DNA of 64,000 nucleotides from Arthrobacter sp. zg-Y1171 (GCF_025244845.1 NZ_CP104264.1:2666001-2730000), one strand, 5' to 3'; positions 51,117-60,296 are shown, numbered from the stretch's first letter. Numbers and translations are program-made. Notes: generated by a model from the sequence alone, not told the origin.

Positions 51117-52337
51117 CTAGTGCGAACCCACCATCCCGTTCGGGTCGATGACGTATTTCTTCGCCACGCCCGAATCGAACTCGCGGTAGGCCTCCGGTGC
51201 CTGGTCCAGGCTGATCAGAGTGGCGCTGACGGCCTTGGCGATCTGCACCTTGTCATGCAGGATCGCCGTCATCAGTTCACGGTTGTACTTCATCACCGGA
51301 CACTGCCCGGTGGTGAAGGACAGCGACTTGGCCCAGCCGGTACCCAGGTTGATGCTGAGCGAACCCTTCTGCGCCGCCTCGTCCACGCCGCCCGGATCTC
51401 CGGTCACGTACAGTCCCGGGATGCCCAGTGCCCCGCCGGCAGCCGTGACGTCCATCAGCGAGTTCAGCACAGTGGCCGGTGCCTCGCTGCTCGACCCGGC
51501 ACCGTGGCCGCGGGCCTCGAACCCGACGGCGTCGACGGCGCAGTCCACTTCCGGCACCCCAAGGATCATTTCGATCTGGTCCTGCGGAGCACCCAGCGAT
51601 ACATCCACGGTTTCGCAGCCGAAGCTGCGCGCCTGGGCCAGCCGCTCCTCATTCAGGTCGCCGACGATCACCACGGCGGCCCCCAGCAACTGTGCCGAGA
51701 CTGCTGCCGCCAGGCCGACGGGTCCTGCCCCGGCGATGTAGACGGTGGAGCCGACCCCCACCCCGGCGGTGACTGCGCCGTGATAGCCGGTGGGGAAGAT
51801 GTCGGAGAGCATGGTGAGGTCAAGGATCTTCTCCATGGCCTGGTCCTTGTCCGGGAACCGCAGCAGGTTCCAGTCCGCGTACGGCACCAGGGCATACTCG
51901 GCCTGGCCGCCCACCCAGCCGCCCATATCGACGTATCCGTAGGCGCTGCCGGGGCGGTCGGGGTTCACGTTCAGGCAGATGCCGGTCTTGCGTTCCTTGC
52001 AGTTCCGGCAGCGGCCGCAGGAAATGTTGAACGGCACCGAAACCAGGTCGCCCACCTTGATGAACTCCACGTCCGATCCGGTTTCCACCACTTCCCCGGT
52101 AATCTCATGGCCCAGGATCAGGTTGGGCGGCGCCGTCGTCCTCCCGCGGACCATGTGCTGGTCGGATCCGCAGATGTTGGTGGTGACCACCTTCAGGATG
52201 GCGGCGTGTGGAAGTTTGCGCCCGATGTTGGCGGGGTTAACGCCCGGCCCGTCCTTCAGTTCGAAGGTGGGGTAGTCGATGTCCTGGACTTCCACCACAC
52301 CCGGTTCCAGATAGGCAATCCCTCGGTTGGAACTCAT
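51117..52337 (-). CDS. fdhA: Glutathione-independent formaldehyde dehydrogenase
   Basis: 406-aa zinc alcohol dehydrogenase-family enzyme oxidising formaldehyde with NAD. It closely follows the Pseudomonas putida enzyme: TNICGSDQHMVRGRTTAP, GHEITGEVVE, the structural zinc cluster CGRCRNCKERKTGIC, AGAGPVGLAAA and DAVGFEARGHG. The ATG at 52337 with GAGGA upstream gives MSSNRGIAYLEPG; longer in-frame extensions are Arg/Ser-rich and not conserved. It is upstream of amt on the same strand but separated by about 290 nt and a terminator. Confidence 0.95.
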   Translation of the reverse strand: MSSNRGIAYLEPGVVEVQDIDYPTFELKDGPGVNPANIGRKLPHAAILKVVTTNICGSDQHMVRGRTTAPPNLILGHEITGEVVETGSDVEFIKVGDLVSVPFNISCGRCRNCKERKTGICLNVNPDRPGSAYGYVDMGGWVGGQAEYALVPYADWNLLRFPDKDQAMEKILDLTMLSDIFPTGYHGAVTAGVGVGSTVYIAGAGPVGLAAAVSAQLLGAAVVIVGDLNEERLAQARSFGCETVDVSLGAPQDQIEMILGVPEVDCAVDAVGFEARGHGAGSSSEAPATVLNSLMDVTAAGGALGIPGLYVTGDPGGVDEAAQKGSLSINLGTGWAKSLSFTTGQCPVMKYNRELMTAILHDKVQIAKAVSATLISLDQAPEAYREFDSGVAKKYVIDPNGMVGSH

Positions 52338-52514
52338 GTTGTCCTCGCTGTCGTCTCGTCGTCGTTGACGTCCGCGCTGCTCGCTCCCCCGTACGCTCCC
52401 CCATGCGCTCCCCAGGCGGTGCGCCTTATGGAAGCGAGAGTACAACGGCCGCTGCGGCGACGGTAGACGTGGCGTTTTCGAATCCGCGTAGGCCGGACGG
52501 CATCCTTAACGCAC

Positions 52515-52548
52515 TCAGGGAAGCATCCTGGAGCGGATGCTTCCCTGA
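52515..52548 (-). terminator. Hairpin downstream of thioredoxin
   Basis: Perfect 14-bp stem (52515-52528 with 52535-52548), 6-nt loop, 16 nt beyond the trxA stop. No strong T tract, so termination is likely but not certain. Confidence 0.6.
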
Positions 52549-52564
52549 AGAAAAGCGGGTGGGG

Positions 52565-52966
52565 CTAAGCCTGCTTGGCCTGGCCGTTTGAGCCTGCTGC
52601 TGCCTCGCGCTCCTGCGCGGCGATCTGCTCGTGCACGGCCGCCATGTCCAGGCCCTTGACTGCTTCCACCAGTTCGCTGAACTGGCTGGCATTCAGGGCT
52701 CCGGGCTGGGAGAACACCAGTACCTTTTCACGGAACGCCATGAGGGTGGGGATGGAGGTGATGCCGGCGGCAGCTGCCAGGCCCTGCTCAGCCTCGGTGT
52801 CCACCTTGGCAAAGGTAATGTCGTCGTGCTGCTGCGAAACGGATTCATACACGGGTGCAAACTGCTTGCAGGGACCGCACCAGTCCGCCCAGAAGTCCAC
52901 GAAGACTATGTCATTTTCCTCGATGGTCTCGGGGAACGTTGCTTCGGTGATGTCGATAGTAGCCAT
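52565..52966 (-). CDS. trxA: Thioredoxin
   Basis: 133-aa disulfide reductase with the WCGPC active site (about residue 30), DFWADWCGPCKQF and the cis-proline SIPTLM. The last 25-30 residues (HEQIAAQEREAAAGSNG...) extend past the usual 105-residue fold as a charged tail. It is a single gene between fdhA and marR. No thioredoxin reductase is nearby. Confidence 0.93.
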   Translation of the reverse strand: MATIDITEATFPETIEENDIVFVDFWADWCGPCKQFAPVYESVSQQHDDITFAKVDTEAEQGLAAAAGITSIPTLMAFREKVLVFSQPGALNASQFSELVEAVKGLDMAAVHEQIAAQEREAAAGSNGQAKQA

Positions 52967-53028
52967 GGTCCAACGCTAACCGGGGCCGGTGGCATTGTCT
53001 GTAGCTGTTCGCTGTCCGGTGAAGGCCT

Positions 53029-53466
53029 CTAGGCCCCGGGCAGTTTCGTCAGCCGGCGGATGACGGGCAGCGCTGCCGACAGGGCGCTCCGCTCCTCGCT
53101 GCTCAACTGTTCCAGCAGGGCCGCCATCAGCGCCGTCCTGCTGCCGTTGGCTTCCTGAAGCACTTCGCCTCCCTGCGAAGTGAGAGTCACCCGGACACCG
53201 CGGGAATCATGGGGATCGGGGCTGCGCTTCAAGAGGCCCGCACCCTCGAGGCGGATGATCTGCTCCGTGGCGCTGGGGACCTTCACTCCGAGGTTCCGTG
53301 CAATCTCGCTCACCCGCATCCCCTCGCCGGCGGCCATCTTCATGATGCTGACCTGCGTGGCGCTGATGTCCGTATCCGCGTCCATGTTGCGGGCAATGTA
53401 CAGTGCCAGCCGGAGGGATTCACGGAACTCCTCGGCGAGGTCGTCCAGGGCGGGATCGCTAGTCAT
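53029..53466 (-). CDS. MarR-family transcriptional regulator
   Basis: 145-aa winged-helix regulator: ISATQVSIMKMAAGEGMRVSEIARNLGVKVPSATEQIIRLEGAGLLKRSPDPHDSRGVRVTLTSQG, including the wing motif DSRG. The ligand is unknown. The ATG is at 53466, with a short or absent leader, and inverted repeats begin 2 bp upstream, so the gene probably represses itself. No adjacent target gene is clear; the divergent side holds tRNA-Tyr's terminator. Confidence 0.9.
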   Translation of the reverse strand: MTSDPALDDLAEEFRESLRLALYIARNMDADTDISATQVSIMKMAAGEGMRVSEIARNLGVKVPSATEQIIRLEGAGLLKRSPDPHDSRGVRVTLTSQGGEVLQEANGSRTALMAALLEQLSSEERSALSAALPVIRRLTKLPGA

Positions 53467-53468
53467 AT

Positions 53469-53489
53469 TTAGGGAGCCTAATATCTAGG
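53469..53489. promoter_or_regulatory. Overlapping dyads at the marR start (candidate operator)
   Basis: TTAGG, GAG, CCTAA (53469-53481) overlaps CCTA, ATATC, TAGG (53477-53489). These dyads sit immediately before the marR ATG in otherwise AT-rich DNA, as expected for an autorepressor site. Confidence 0.5.
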
Positions 53490-53520
53490 AGTTCTGGGCG
53501 CAAGGGCCCCGGCAAAGGAA

Positions 53521-53553
53521 AAACCCGCCCTCACCAATGGTGAGGACGGGTTT
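53521..53553 (-). terminator. Terminator of tRNA-Tyr
   Basis: 15-bp stem (53521-53535 with 53539-53553) with one mismatch, AAT loop, followed by TTTTTCC on the minus strand. Confidence 0.8.
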
Positions 53554-53558
53554 GTCTG

Positions 53559-53640
53559 TGGCAGATACTGGATTCGAACCAGTGAAGGCGTTGCCAGCTG
53601 ATTTACAGTCAGCCCCCTTTGGCCGCTCGGGTAATCTGCC
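53559..53640 (-). tRNA. tRNA-Tyr (GTA)
   Basis: 82-nt type II tRNA with long variable arm: acceptor GGCAGAT/ATCTGCC, anticodon loop CTGTAAA giving GTA, T-loop GGTTCGAATCC, discriminator A. CCA not encoded. Confidence 0.95.
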
Positions 53641-53804
53641 GAGTGTCTTCAAGTGAAGACCTTGTCCGCAGCAGCTGCGGACAAGACAACTTTACCGAAG
53701 ATTCTCCGAAGTTACGAATCGAGCTCCAAACCGGGTCCTGCCGGACCGTTTCCGGCCGCTGCCGGCAGGGGCCGCGGGACCTTCTCCGGCCCCTGCCGGG
53801 CGCC

Positions 53805-54143
53805 CTACAGCCCCCGTGAGATCCGGTCTTCGAGCTGCGCGTAGAACCGGTCGGCCTGCGCCTGGGTCACCGATCCCCAGGCCACGGCGTTCCCCAGGTC
53901 GGCGCGGATGCCTGCCAGACGTTCCTGGCTTCCGCACTCGGTGCCTTCTGCCTGCGCCGCGCATTCCAGAGCGGACAAGACCGGAGGCGGGACCAGTGCG
54001 GCCCTCGCCGGGGCGGCACCAATGACACCAAGCCCCGCGGCGGACGCTGCCGCCAGGAAGGAACCGGCGGCCATGGTGCGGATCCGGACAGCTGCGGGAC
54101 GGCGGAAGGATGGACGGGAGACGGCACCGGAATTGTTTTCCAC
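53805..54143 (-). CDS. Small secreted protein of unknown function
   Basis: 112 aa. A basic start and hydrophobic core (about 22-46) ending APARA-A fit a signal peptide; cleavage would leave about 63 residues. The mature part has two cysteines (ECAAQAEGTEC) and a helical end (DRFYAQLEDRI). GTG start with AGGGG directly upstream. No family is recognised. It lies upstream of yajQ on the opposite strand. Confidence 0.65.
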   Translation of the reverse strand: MENNSGAVSRPSFRRPAAVRIRTMAAGSFLAAASAAGLGVIGAAPARAALVPPPVLSALECAAQAEGTECGSQERLAGIRADLGNAVAWGSVTQAQADRFYAQLEDRISRGL

Positions 54144-54277
54144 CCCCTGACCCTTCCCCGCCCCGATGGGACGACGCCGGGTGTTTGCTGTGTACCGGCT
54201 GGGAGCGGGGCGCCATCAGGGCTCGGACCTACTACGCTAAGTACCAGGAAAAGTCACCAACTTAGAGGAGCCCCGAA

Positions 54278-54769
54278 ATGGCCAGCGAGTCCACGTTCGA
54301 CGTCGTCAGCAAGATCGATAAGCAGGAAGTGGCCAACGCGCTGAACCAGGCGCAGAAGGAAATCGTCCAGCGCTACGACTTCAAGGGCGTCGGCGCCGAG
54401 GTGGACTTCAGCGGCGAGAAGATCCTGATGAAGGCCAACTCGGAAGACCGGGTGAAGGCCGTACTCGACGTGCTGCAGTCCAAGCTGGTCAAGCGCGGCA
54501 TCTCCCTGAAGTCCCTGGATGCCGGCGAGCCGTACGCTTCCGGCAAGGAATACCGGATTGAAGCCTCCATGAAGGAGGGCATCGCCCAGGACCAGGCCAA
54601 GAAGATCAACAAGCTGATCCGCGACGAAGGCCCCAAGGGCGTCAAGTCCCAGATCCAGGGCGACGAGCTGCGGGTCAGCTCCAAGTCCCGCGATGACCTG
54701 CAGGCCACCATGGCCCTGCTCAAGGGCGCAGACCTCGAGGTCGACCTGCAGTTCATCAACTTCCGCTAG
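54278..54769 (+). CDS. YajQ-family nucleotide-binding protein
   Basis: 163-aa two-ferredoxin-fold protein of the UPF0234/YajQ family. Conserved blocks: [23 protein letters not shown], and [21 protein letters not shown]. Some relatives bind cyclic di-GMP or nucleotides and affect transcription or translation. AGAGGAG precedes the ATG. It is monocistronic and ends in a strong terminator. Confidence 0.92.
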   Translation: MASESTFDVVSKIDKQEVANALNQAQKEIVQRYDFKGVGAEVDFSGEKILMKANSEDRVKAVLDVLQSKLVKRGISLKSLDAGEPYASGKEYRIEASMKEGIAQDQAKKINKLIRDEGPKGVKSQIQGDELRVSSKSRDDLQATMALLKGADLEVDLQFINFR

Positions 54770-54787
54770 GTCTCTCCGGAGCACTTG

Positions 54788-54824
54788 CGACGGCGCCGTC
54801 CCCGCTGCGGGGACGGCGCCGTCG
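54788..54824. terminator. Bidirectional terminator after yajQ
   Basis: Perfect 16-bp stem (54788-54803 with 54809-54824), 5-nt loop, then GTGTTTT on the plus strand. It separates yajQ from the convergent phosphatase gene. Confidence 0.85.
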
Positions 54825-54853
54825 GTGTTTTAAGGTTCTAAGCAGCACGCCGC

Positions 54854-55531
54854 CTAGAGCGCGACGTCGTCGGCAGCGGGGCCGTCGTCGCCGTAGTCTT
54901 CCAGTTCTTCCCCGCCTACGGGTTCACCCATCCAGGTCAGCAGCTCCCAGGGACCGAGGCTGCCGTCGGGCAGCTCTCCCGCTTCGAGCACGGCAATGCC
55001 GGTGTTGCTCAGGGCGTTCGCGACAATAAAGTCCGCTCCCACGTTTTCGGCGCGGGCCGTGGCCCAGGCCCGGATGATCGCCCCGTGGCTGAAGATCACC
55101 GGGGACTTCAACCCCTCGGCGGCCAGCTCCTCGACCACGGCGTCAAAGCGGCCCAGCGTCTCGGCTCCGTCCGGGCCGCCGGGCATCCGGACGGCTGTGT
55201 CACCGGAGACCCAGCGGTAAACGGTCTTCAGGTAGGTAATAATCGCGTCCCGGTCATTGCGCATTTCCAAGTCGCCGGCGAAGACCTCCCGCAGCCCGTC
55301 GCGGATCTGGACCGGCAGGCCCAGGGCGGCGGCCAGGGGCGCGGCGGTGAGCTGGGTGCGGACCAGGTTGGAGGCAAAGACCCCGTCAATGGGTTCGTGA
55401 CCCAGGGCTTCGGGCAGCGCCGCCGCCTGTTCCCTCCCCAGCTCCGTCAGTCCCGGTCCGGGGACTGCGGTGTCGAGGAAATGCTCCACATTGGAGGGGG
55501 TCTGACCGTGGCGGACAAGTATCAGTCGCAT
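54854..55531 (-). CDS. Histidine phosphatase family protein
   Basis: 225-aa phosphoglycerate-mutase-like phosphatase with the RHGQTPSN phosphohistidine motif at residues 8-15, FASNLVRTQLTA and a later SHGAIIRAW histidine. The substrate is unknown. The last 30 residues are acidic (EELEDYGDDGPAADD). It is followed upstream by htpX on the same strand with a 43-nt gap. Confidence 0.88.
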   Translation of the reverse strand: MRLILVRHGQTPSNVEHFLDTAVPGPGLTELGREQAAALPEALGHEPIDGVFASNLVRTQLTAAPLAAALGLPVQIRDGLREVFAGDLEMRNDRDAIITYLKTVYRWVSGDTAVRMPGGPDGAETLGRFDAVVEELAAEGLKSPVIFSHGAIIRAWATARAENVGADFIVANALSNTGIAVLEAGELPDGSLGPWELLTWMGEPVGGEELEDYGDDGPAADDVAL

Positions 55532-55574
55532 GCTCGAAGCCTACTTCGTCAGCAGGAGACGGATCAGCACGGCG

Positions 55575-56447
55575 TCAGGCGCCCAGGGTGCGCCCGACCA
55601 TGCGTTCCAGCCGCTGGATGCGGTCCGCCATGGGCGGGTGGGTGGCCAGCAGGCCGCGCACGCCGGCACGGAACGGGTTGGCGATCATCAGGTGCGAGGT
55701 GTTCACCAGCTTCTGGTCATTGCTCGGCAGCGGTGCACGCTGGGTTCCGCTCTCCAGCTTGCGCAGGGCCGAGGCGAGTGCCAGCGGATCGTTGGTGAGC
55801 TTCGCGCCGTCTTCGTCGGCGTCGTACTCGCGGGTCCTGCCGATAGCCATCTGGATCAGCGACGCGGCCATCGGCGCGAGGACAGCCATGGCAATCATGG
55901 CCAGCGGGTTGGCATTGCGCCGGTCCCCGCCCCCGAAGAACAGCAGGAACTGTCCCAGCGAGGTGATGACGCCGGCAATGGCAGCCGCCACTGAGGAGGT
56001 GAGGATATCCCGGTTGTAGACGTGCATCAGCTCGTGGCCGAGCACGCCTCGCAGTTCACGCTCGTTCAGCAGCGCCAGGATGCCCTGTGTGCAGCACACC
56101 GCAGCATGCTGCGGGTTCCGGCCGGTGGCGAAGGCGTTGGGTGCCATGGTGGGCGAAATGTAGAGCCGCGGCATGGGCTCCCCGGCCTGCAGCGAAAGCT
56201 CGCGGACAATCCGGTACATTTCCGGAGCCTGCGCCTCGGTGACGGGCACGGCACGCATTGCCCGGATGGCGAGCTTGTCACTGTTCCAGTAGCTGTACGC
56301 AGTGGTGGCCAGGCCGATAAAGAGGAAGACCCAGATGAACGTCGGGCTTCCGGTTCCGCTTGAAAGCAGGGCCCCGATTCCCAGCAGCACGGCGAAAAGC
56401 ACGCCGAACAGGGCTGCCGTCTTGAGGCCGTTGAAATGTCGGTGCAC
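55575..56447 (-). CDS. htpX: HtpX membrane metalloprotease
   Basis: 290-aa zinc protease of the M48 family that degrades damaged membrane proteins. Four helices (about 10-28, 34-50, 158-178, 186-206), the zinc motif HELMH with a downstream glutamate (REYDADEDGAKL), and PNAFATGRNP are diagnostic. GTG start (56445-56447). It lies between the phosphatase and the MFS gene. Confidence 0.93.
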   Translation of the reverse strand: MHRHFNGLKTAALFGVLFAVLLGIGALLSSGTGSPTFIWVFLFIGLATTAYSYWNSDKLAIRAMRAVPVTEAQAPEMYRIVRELSLQAGEPMPRLYISPTMAPNAFATGRNPQHAAVCCTQGILALLNERELRGVLGHELMHVYNRDILTSSVAAAIAGVITSLGQFLLFFGGGDRRNANPLAMIAMAVLAPMAASLIQMAIGRTREYDADEDGAKLTNDPLALASALRKLESGTQRAPLPSNDQKLVNTSHLMIANPFRAGVRGLLATHPPMADRIQRLERMVGRTLGA

Positions 56448-56530
56448 GGGTACATGGTCCTTTCACGCAGGCCGTTTCGGCCCGCACTCTCGGTTTTATC
56501 CATATACTTCAACGTTTAACCGGGGCGGGC

Positions 56531-56566
56531 TGTTCCTGTTCCTGCTCCTGCTCCTGCTCCTGCTCC
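56531..56566. repeat. Six-copy hexanucleotide repeat
   Basis: TGTTCC twice then TGCTCC four times, a perfect 6-bp period over 36 bp. It lies 11 bp past the stop codon of the MFS gene, in the gap before htpX. Confidence 0.95.
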
Positions 56567-56576
56567 GACGAGCGGT

Positions 56577-57848
56577 TCAGGGCTCCGGATGCCGTGCGTC
56601 GTACCGGGCAAACCGGGGCTGGGTGCGGGCCAGCACCGCCACCAGGGCCAGGCAGATCAGTCCGCCCAGCACTGCCGCCCAGCCCTCCCCGACCAGGGAG
56701 GCATCCACTCCCGCCACCAGGTCCCCCAGCCGCGGTCCGCCGGCCACTACCACCACGAACACACCCTGCAGCCGGCCGCGCATGGCGTCGGGGGTGGCGG
56801 ACTGCAGGATGGTGGACCGGAAGACACCGCTGATGGAATCGGCTATTCCGGCGCAGGCCATCGCGAGCGCCGCGGGAATGAGCCACCGGGAGGGGACCGC
56901 GCCGTCGTTGTGTCCGGCCAGCACCACCACCACGCCGAACGCCGTCACCGACAGCCCCCAGGCCGCTACGGACCAGAGCACCGCCAGGCCCTGCCGGCGC
57001 ACCAGCCCGAGCGGCCCGGAAAACAGGCCGGCGAGGAAGGCACCCACGGCGGTGGCTGCCAGCAACACCCCCACGGTGGCGGCGCCGCCGCCGAGCATCA
57101 GCGCTCCGATGGCCGGGAGCAGTGCACGGGGCTGGGCTAAGACCATGGCGCACAGGTCCACCACGAAGGTCATGCGGATATTGGGGCGGGTGCCCAGGAA
57201 CCGGAACCCCTCCAGCACGGAGCCCAGCCCGGCCTTCTGCACCTTGCCCACCGGCGGCATGGGCGCCAGCCGGTACAGCGCCCACATTGCGGCAGTGAAG
57301 GTAACGACGTCGATGGTGTAGGTCCAGCCGTAGCCCACCCGGGCCACCAGCACTCCCGCCAGCAGCGGTCCCGCGGTCATGGCCAGGCCGAAGGTCATCA
57401 TGCTCAGCGCATTGGCGGCAGGCAGCAGCTCGGGGCGGACCAGGCGGGGAATGATGGCGCTGCGGGCCGGGTGGTTCAGCCCGCCGGCACCTGCGTTGAC
57501 GGCCACGAGAAAGTACAGCAGCCAGACGTTGCCGACTCCGGCCCAGGCCTGGGCGGCTATCCCGATGGTGCTGAGCCAGAGGAGTCCCGACGAGAACAGC
57601 GCGACCTTGCGCCGGTCATACGCGTCCACCACCGATCCGCCGTACAGTCCGGCCAGGACCAGGGGCACCAGGCCCACCAGTCCGAGCAGACCGACGTTGA
57701 AGCTCGACGACGTCAGTTCGTAGACCTCCAGGCTCACCGCCACGAGGGTGAGCTGGGTGCCGACGGCGGAGAGCGCCGTTCCGGTCCAGAGCCGGCGGAA
57801 TTCGGGGCTTTCACGCAGCGGGGTGAGGTCAGCGAGCAGTCTTGGCAC
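56577..57848 (-). CDS. MFS exporter (EntS-like)
   Basis: 423-aa major-facilitator transporter with about 12 helices, beginning SPEFRRLWTGTALSAVGTQLT. The loop 2-3 motif is GLYGGSVVDAYDRRKV, and a second-half motif A is DAMRGRLQGVF. It resembles enterobactin-exporter-like MFS proteins, but the substrate is not known. It is followed closely by a hexanucleotide repeat. It is upstream of htpX on the same strand. Confidence 0.87.
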   Translation of the reverse strand: MPRLLADLTPLRESPEFRRLWTGTALSAVGTQLTLVAVSLEVYELTSSSFNVGLLGLVGLVPLVLAGLYGGSVVDAYDRRKVALFSSGLLWLSTIGIAAQAWAGVGNVWLLYFLVAVNAGAGGLNHPARSAIIPRLVRPELLPAANALSMMTFGLAMTAGPLLAGVLVARVGYGWTYTIDVVTFTAAMWALYRLAPMPPVGKVQKAGLGSVLEGFRFLGTRPNIRMTFVVDLCAMVLAQPRALLPAIGALMLGGGAATVGVLLAATAVGAFLAGLFSGPLGLVRRQGLAVLWSVAAWGLSVTAFGVVVVLAGHNDGAVPSRWLIPAALAMACAGIADSISGVFRSTILQSATPDAMRGRLQGVFVVVVAGGPRLGDLVAGVDASLVGEGWAAVLGGLICLALVAVLARTQPRFARYDARHPEP

Positions 57849-57968
57849 CAGAGCAGTCTAGGGTCCTGCCGGGCCGGTTCCGGCGCACCACGCGCGCACG
57901 GTAATAGAAAGCATGCTTAGGATGGGACGGAACCGCTTGCCCCGCACCCTGCCGAAGGAGTAGCCACC

Positions 57969-58712
57969 GTGTTTACCCGCAACGTAGCCGATGGGATCCA
58001 CCGCATTGAGCATGCCCATGTGAATGTCTACCTGGTCGAGGACGACGACGGCATCGCAGTGATCGACGCGGGCCTGCCGGGGATGTGGCCGCACCTGACC
58101 GGCGCGCTCGACGAACTGGGCTACGGTGCCGGCGATGTCCGGGCCCTGGTGCTGACGCATGCGCATTTCGACCACGTGGGCACTGCGGCACGGCTTCGAC
58201 AGGAGTACCGCACACCGATCCTGGTGCACGACGCCGACCGGTACATTGCCGCACATCCCTACCGCTACCGGCACGAGACCAACCGGTTCCTGTATCCGCT
58301 GCGCTATCCCAAGTCGGTTCCCGTCCTGGGTGCGATGACCCTCGCCGGAGCGCTGAACGTGCGCGGCGTGACCGACGTGCACAGCCTGGCCGCGGATTCC
58401 GGCGACGCCCTGTCGGGCAAGCCCCGGATCCTGCACACGCCCGGGCATACCTCCGGGCACGTGGCACTGCATTATCCGGACCGCGGCGCCCTGATCAGCG
58501 GGGACTCGCTGGTCACCCTGGATCCCTACACCGGCGCGAAGGGACCGCAGATCGTTTCGGGAGCGGCCACCGCGGACAGCGCCCAGGCGCTCGCTTCCCT
58601 CTCACTGCTGGCCGAGACCAATGCTCCCCTGCTGCTCACCGGGCACGGAGAGCCGTGGCGGGACGGCTCGGCGGCGGCTGTGGAGCAGGCCCTGGCCCGC
58701 GGCGCGTCCTAG
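57969..58712 (+). CDS. MBL-fold metallohydrolase
   Basis: 247-aa hydrolase with the metal-binding motif THAHFDHVG (near residue 63), HTPGHTSGHVAL, GDSLV and a final TGHGEPW histidine. It is related to glyoxalase-II-like and other small-molecule hydrolases; substrate unknown. GTG start with an AAGGAG nearby. It stands alone, convergent with the hydrolase pair. Confidence 0.88.
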   Translation: MFTRNVADGIHRIEHAHVNVYLVEDDDGIAVIDAGLPGMWPHLTGALDELGYGAGDVRALVLTHAHFDHVGTAARLRQEYRTPILVHDADRYIAAHPYRYRHETNRFLYPLRYPKSVPVLGAMTLAGALNVRGVTDVHSLAADSGDALSGKPRILHTPGHTSGHVALHYPDRGALISGDSLVTLDPYTGAKGPQIVSGAATADSAQALASLSLLAETNAPLLLTGHGEPWRDGSAAAVEQALARGAS

Positions 58713-58719
58713 CCTCCCC

Positions 58720-59454
58720 TTACCGCTCGGCTGCAGCCAGGTCCTGTTCCAGGACCTCCAGCAGCCGGGAATCTCCGATGGGCCGGAAATGCCCCATGGT
58801 TTCCAGCTGGATGTTCCGCGCGCCCGCCAGGTGGCTCCCGGCCGGGATGTGCGGATCGAAGCTGCTGTACACCGAAGTGATCCGTGCGTTGACGTCCACA
58901 CTGCGCAGGAGCTTCTGCAGGAACGGGTCCCGCGGGGCAAAGGCCCGGATCGAGGCCAGCGGAAACAGATTGGCGTAGACGGAGCCCGAGAAAGGTGTGT
59001 TGACGGCGATCATCCGCTCCACCCGGGACCCGCCGTCCGGCAGGGTCATCAGGTGCTTGCCGATCAGGCCGCCCTTGCTGTGCGCCAGTACCAGCACGCC
59101 CGTCAGGTTCCGTTCCACCAGATAGCGTTCCACCAGTACGGCCATGTCCTCGATGGCTCCGCGGTTGTAGCCCAGCGGGGCCACGGTATGCACGGGATGT
59201 CCCCGCTCATACAGGTAGTCCGCCAGCGGCCGCATAAACTGCCAGTTTTCAAAGACACCGGGAATCAGCACTACCGGTGCCCGCACCTCACCCTCCGGAT
59301 GCAGATACGCCGACGGGTCCCGGCGGAAGATAAAACCGTGCACCTGCCAGTAGGCCACGTAGGCATAGTCCGAGGCCCAGCCCCGTGCCTGGCGCGCCCA
59401 CCGGAAGATCCGCCCCTGCCGGCGCGGACGGAACCCGGGGCGGAAGGATGTCAC
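58720..59454 (-). CDS. Alpha/beta hydrolase (lipase-like)
   Basis: 244 aa. The nucleophile serine is in AHSKGG and a late histidine in METMGHFRP; the oxyanion segment is VVLIPGVFENW. The first 40 residues are basic and aromatic, without a clear signal peptide. It overlaps the next hydrolase by 4 nt (ATGA), so it is co-translated with it as the second gene. Confidence 0.82.
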   Translation of the reverse strand: MTSFRPGFRPRRQGRIFRWARQARGWASDYAYVAYWQVHGFIFRRDPSAYLHPEGEVRAPVVLIPGVFENWQFMRPLADYLYERGHPVHTVAPLGYNRGAIEDMAVLVERYLVERNLTGVLVLAHSKGGLIGKHLMTLPDGGSRVERMIAVNTPFSGSVYANLFPLASIRAFAPRDPFLQKLLRSVDVNARITSVYSSFDPHIPAGSHLAGARNIQLETMGHFRPIGDSRLLEVLEQDLAAAER

Positions 59455-60239
59455 TGTACGGCGGCCGCCGTGCGCATCAGCTCGGCGGTTTCTTTCGGAC
59501 GGGTGTACATCATCACGTGCGGCTGGCCGGGGATTTCCGCCGTCACGGCACCCGGCCGGGCAAGGGCCAGCCGGGCCAGCCAGTCGGCGCGCACCACGGG
59601 ATCCTTCCCGCCGCGCACCAGCAGGACCGGAGGCTTTACCTCGCGGATCCGCTCCTCGAGGCGGTGGTGGATCATCACGGGCAGCGTGGAGAGATACCAG
59701 CGCGGCCCGGCACGCAGGTAGTCGGTGACCAGAATGAAGTTGACGGCCGGGGGTTCCACCAGGCAGTCCTGCATCAGCCGCAGGGCCTGCAGCGGGGCGA
59801 AGCGCTCGGCGTCGTTAATGGTCGGCCCCAGCAGGACCACCGAGGACGCCGCGTCCGGGGCGGCGAGCGCCATTTCCACCACCACCTGGCAGCCCATGGA
59901 ATGGCCCACCCACTGGGCACCCCGGATGCCGGCGGCATCGAGCGCCTCGGCGGCGATGCGCCCGAAGTCTTCCATCTGCAGCTGCCTGCGCGGCTTCGGG
60001 GTGGATCCGAAGCCGGGCAGCTCGAGCGTATGGACGATGGATGTGCGCGCCAGTTCCCAGATCAGCGGGCGGTAGTACCGCTCCGAGGCACCGATCCCGT
60101 GCACCAGGACCACCTCGCTGCGGGCCTCCTGCCAGTCGGGTGTCCCGGCGTCGTCAAAGCGGCGGTAGGTGCGGATGTCCACCTGTGTGTCCCCTACCGT
60201 CACGCGCTGGAATCCCGTTCGAGCTTCTGCTGCAGGCAC
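59451..60239 (-). CDS. Alpha/beta hydrolase
   Basis: 262 aa. The fold is clear: VLVHGIGASERYY, nucleophile GHSMG, LVRGGKDPVVRADW acidic residue and a final PHVMMY histidine. The substrate is unknown. GTG start (60237-60239). It is divergent from the fur-catalase genes (103 bp between) and overlaps the second hydrolase. Confidence 0.83.
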   Translation of the reverse strand: MPAAEARTGFQRVTVGDTQVDIRTYRRFDDAGTPDWQEARSEVVLVHGIGASERYYRPLIWELARTSIVHTLELPGFGSTPKPRRQLQMEDFGRIAAEALDAAGIRGAQWVGHSMGCQVVVEMALAAPDAASSVVLLGPTINDAERFAPLQALRLMQDCLVEPPAVNFILVTDYLRAGPRWYLSTLPVMIHHRLEERIREVKPPVLLVRGGKDPVVRADWLARLALARPGAVTAEIPGQPHVMMYTRPKETAELMRTAAAVQ

Positions 60240-60296
60240 TGTGCCTCTGCTTCCTGTTCCGTCGAGACGCTTTATGGCCAGCGTACCGGGACCGGA

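Noticed and set aside
56509..57285. Alternative frame ending in a Glu-Gln repeat as a phase-variable C-terminus of the MFS protein
   Set aside because: The hexanucleotide array lies after the MFS stop codon, so unit changes (6 bp) would neither shift frame nor reach the protein.
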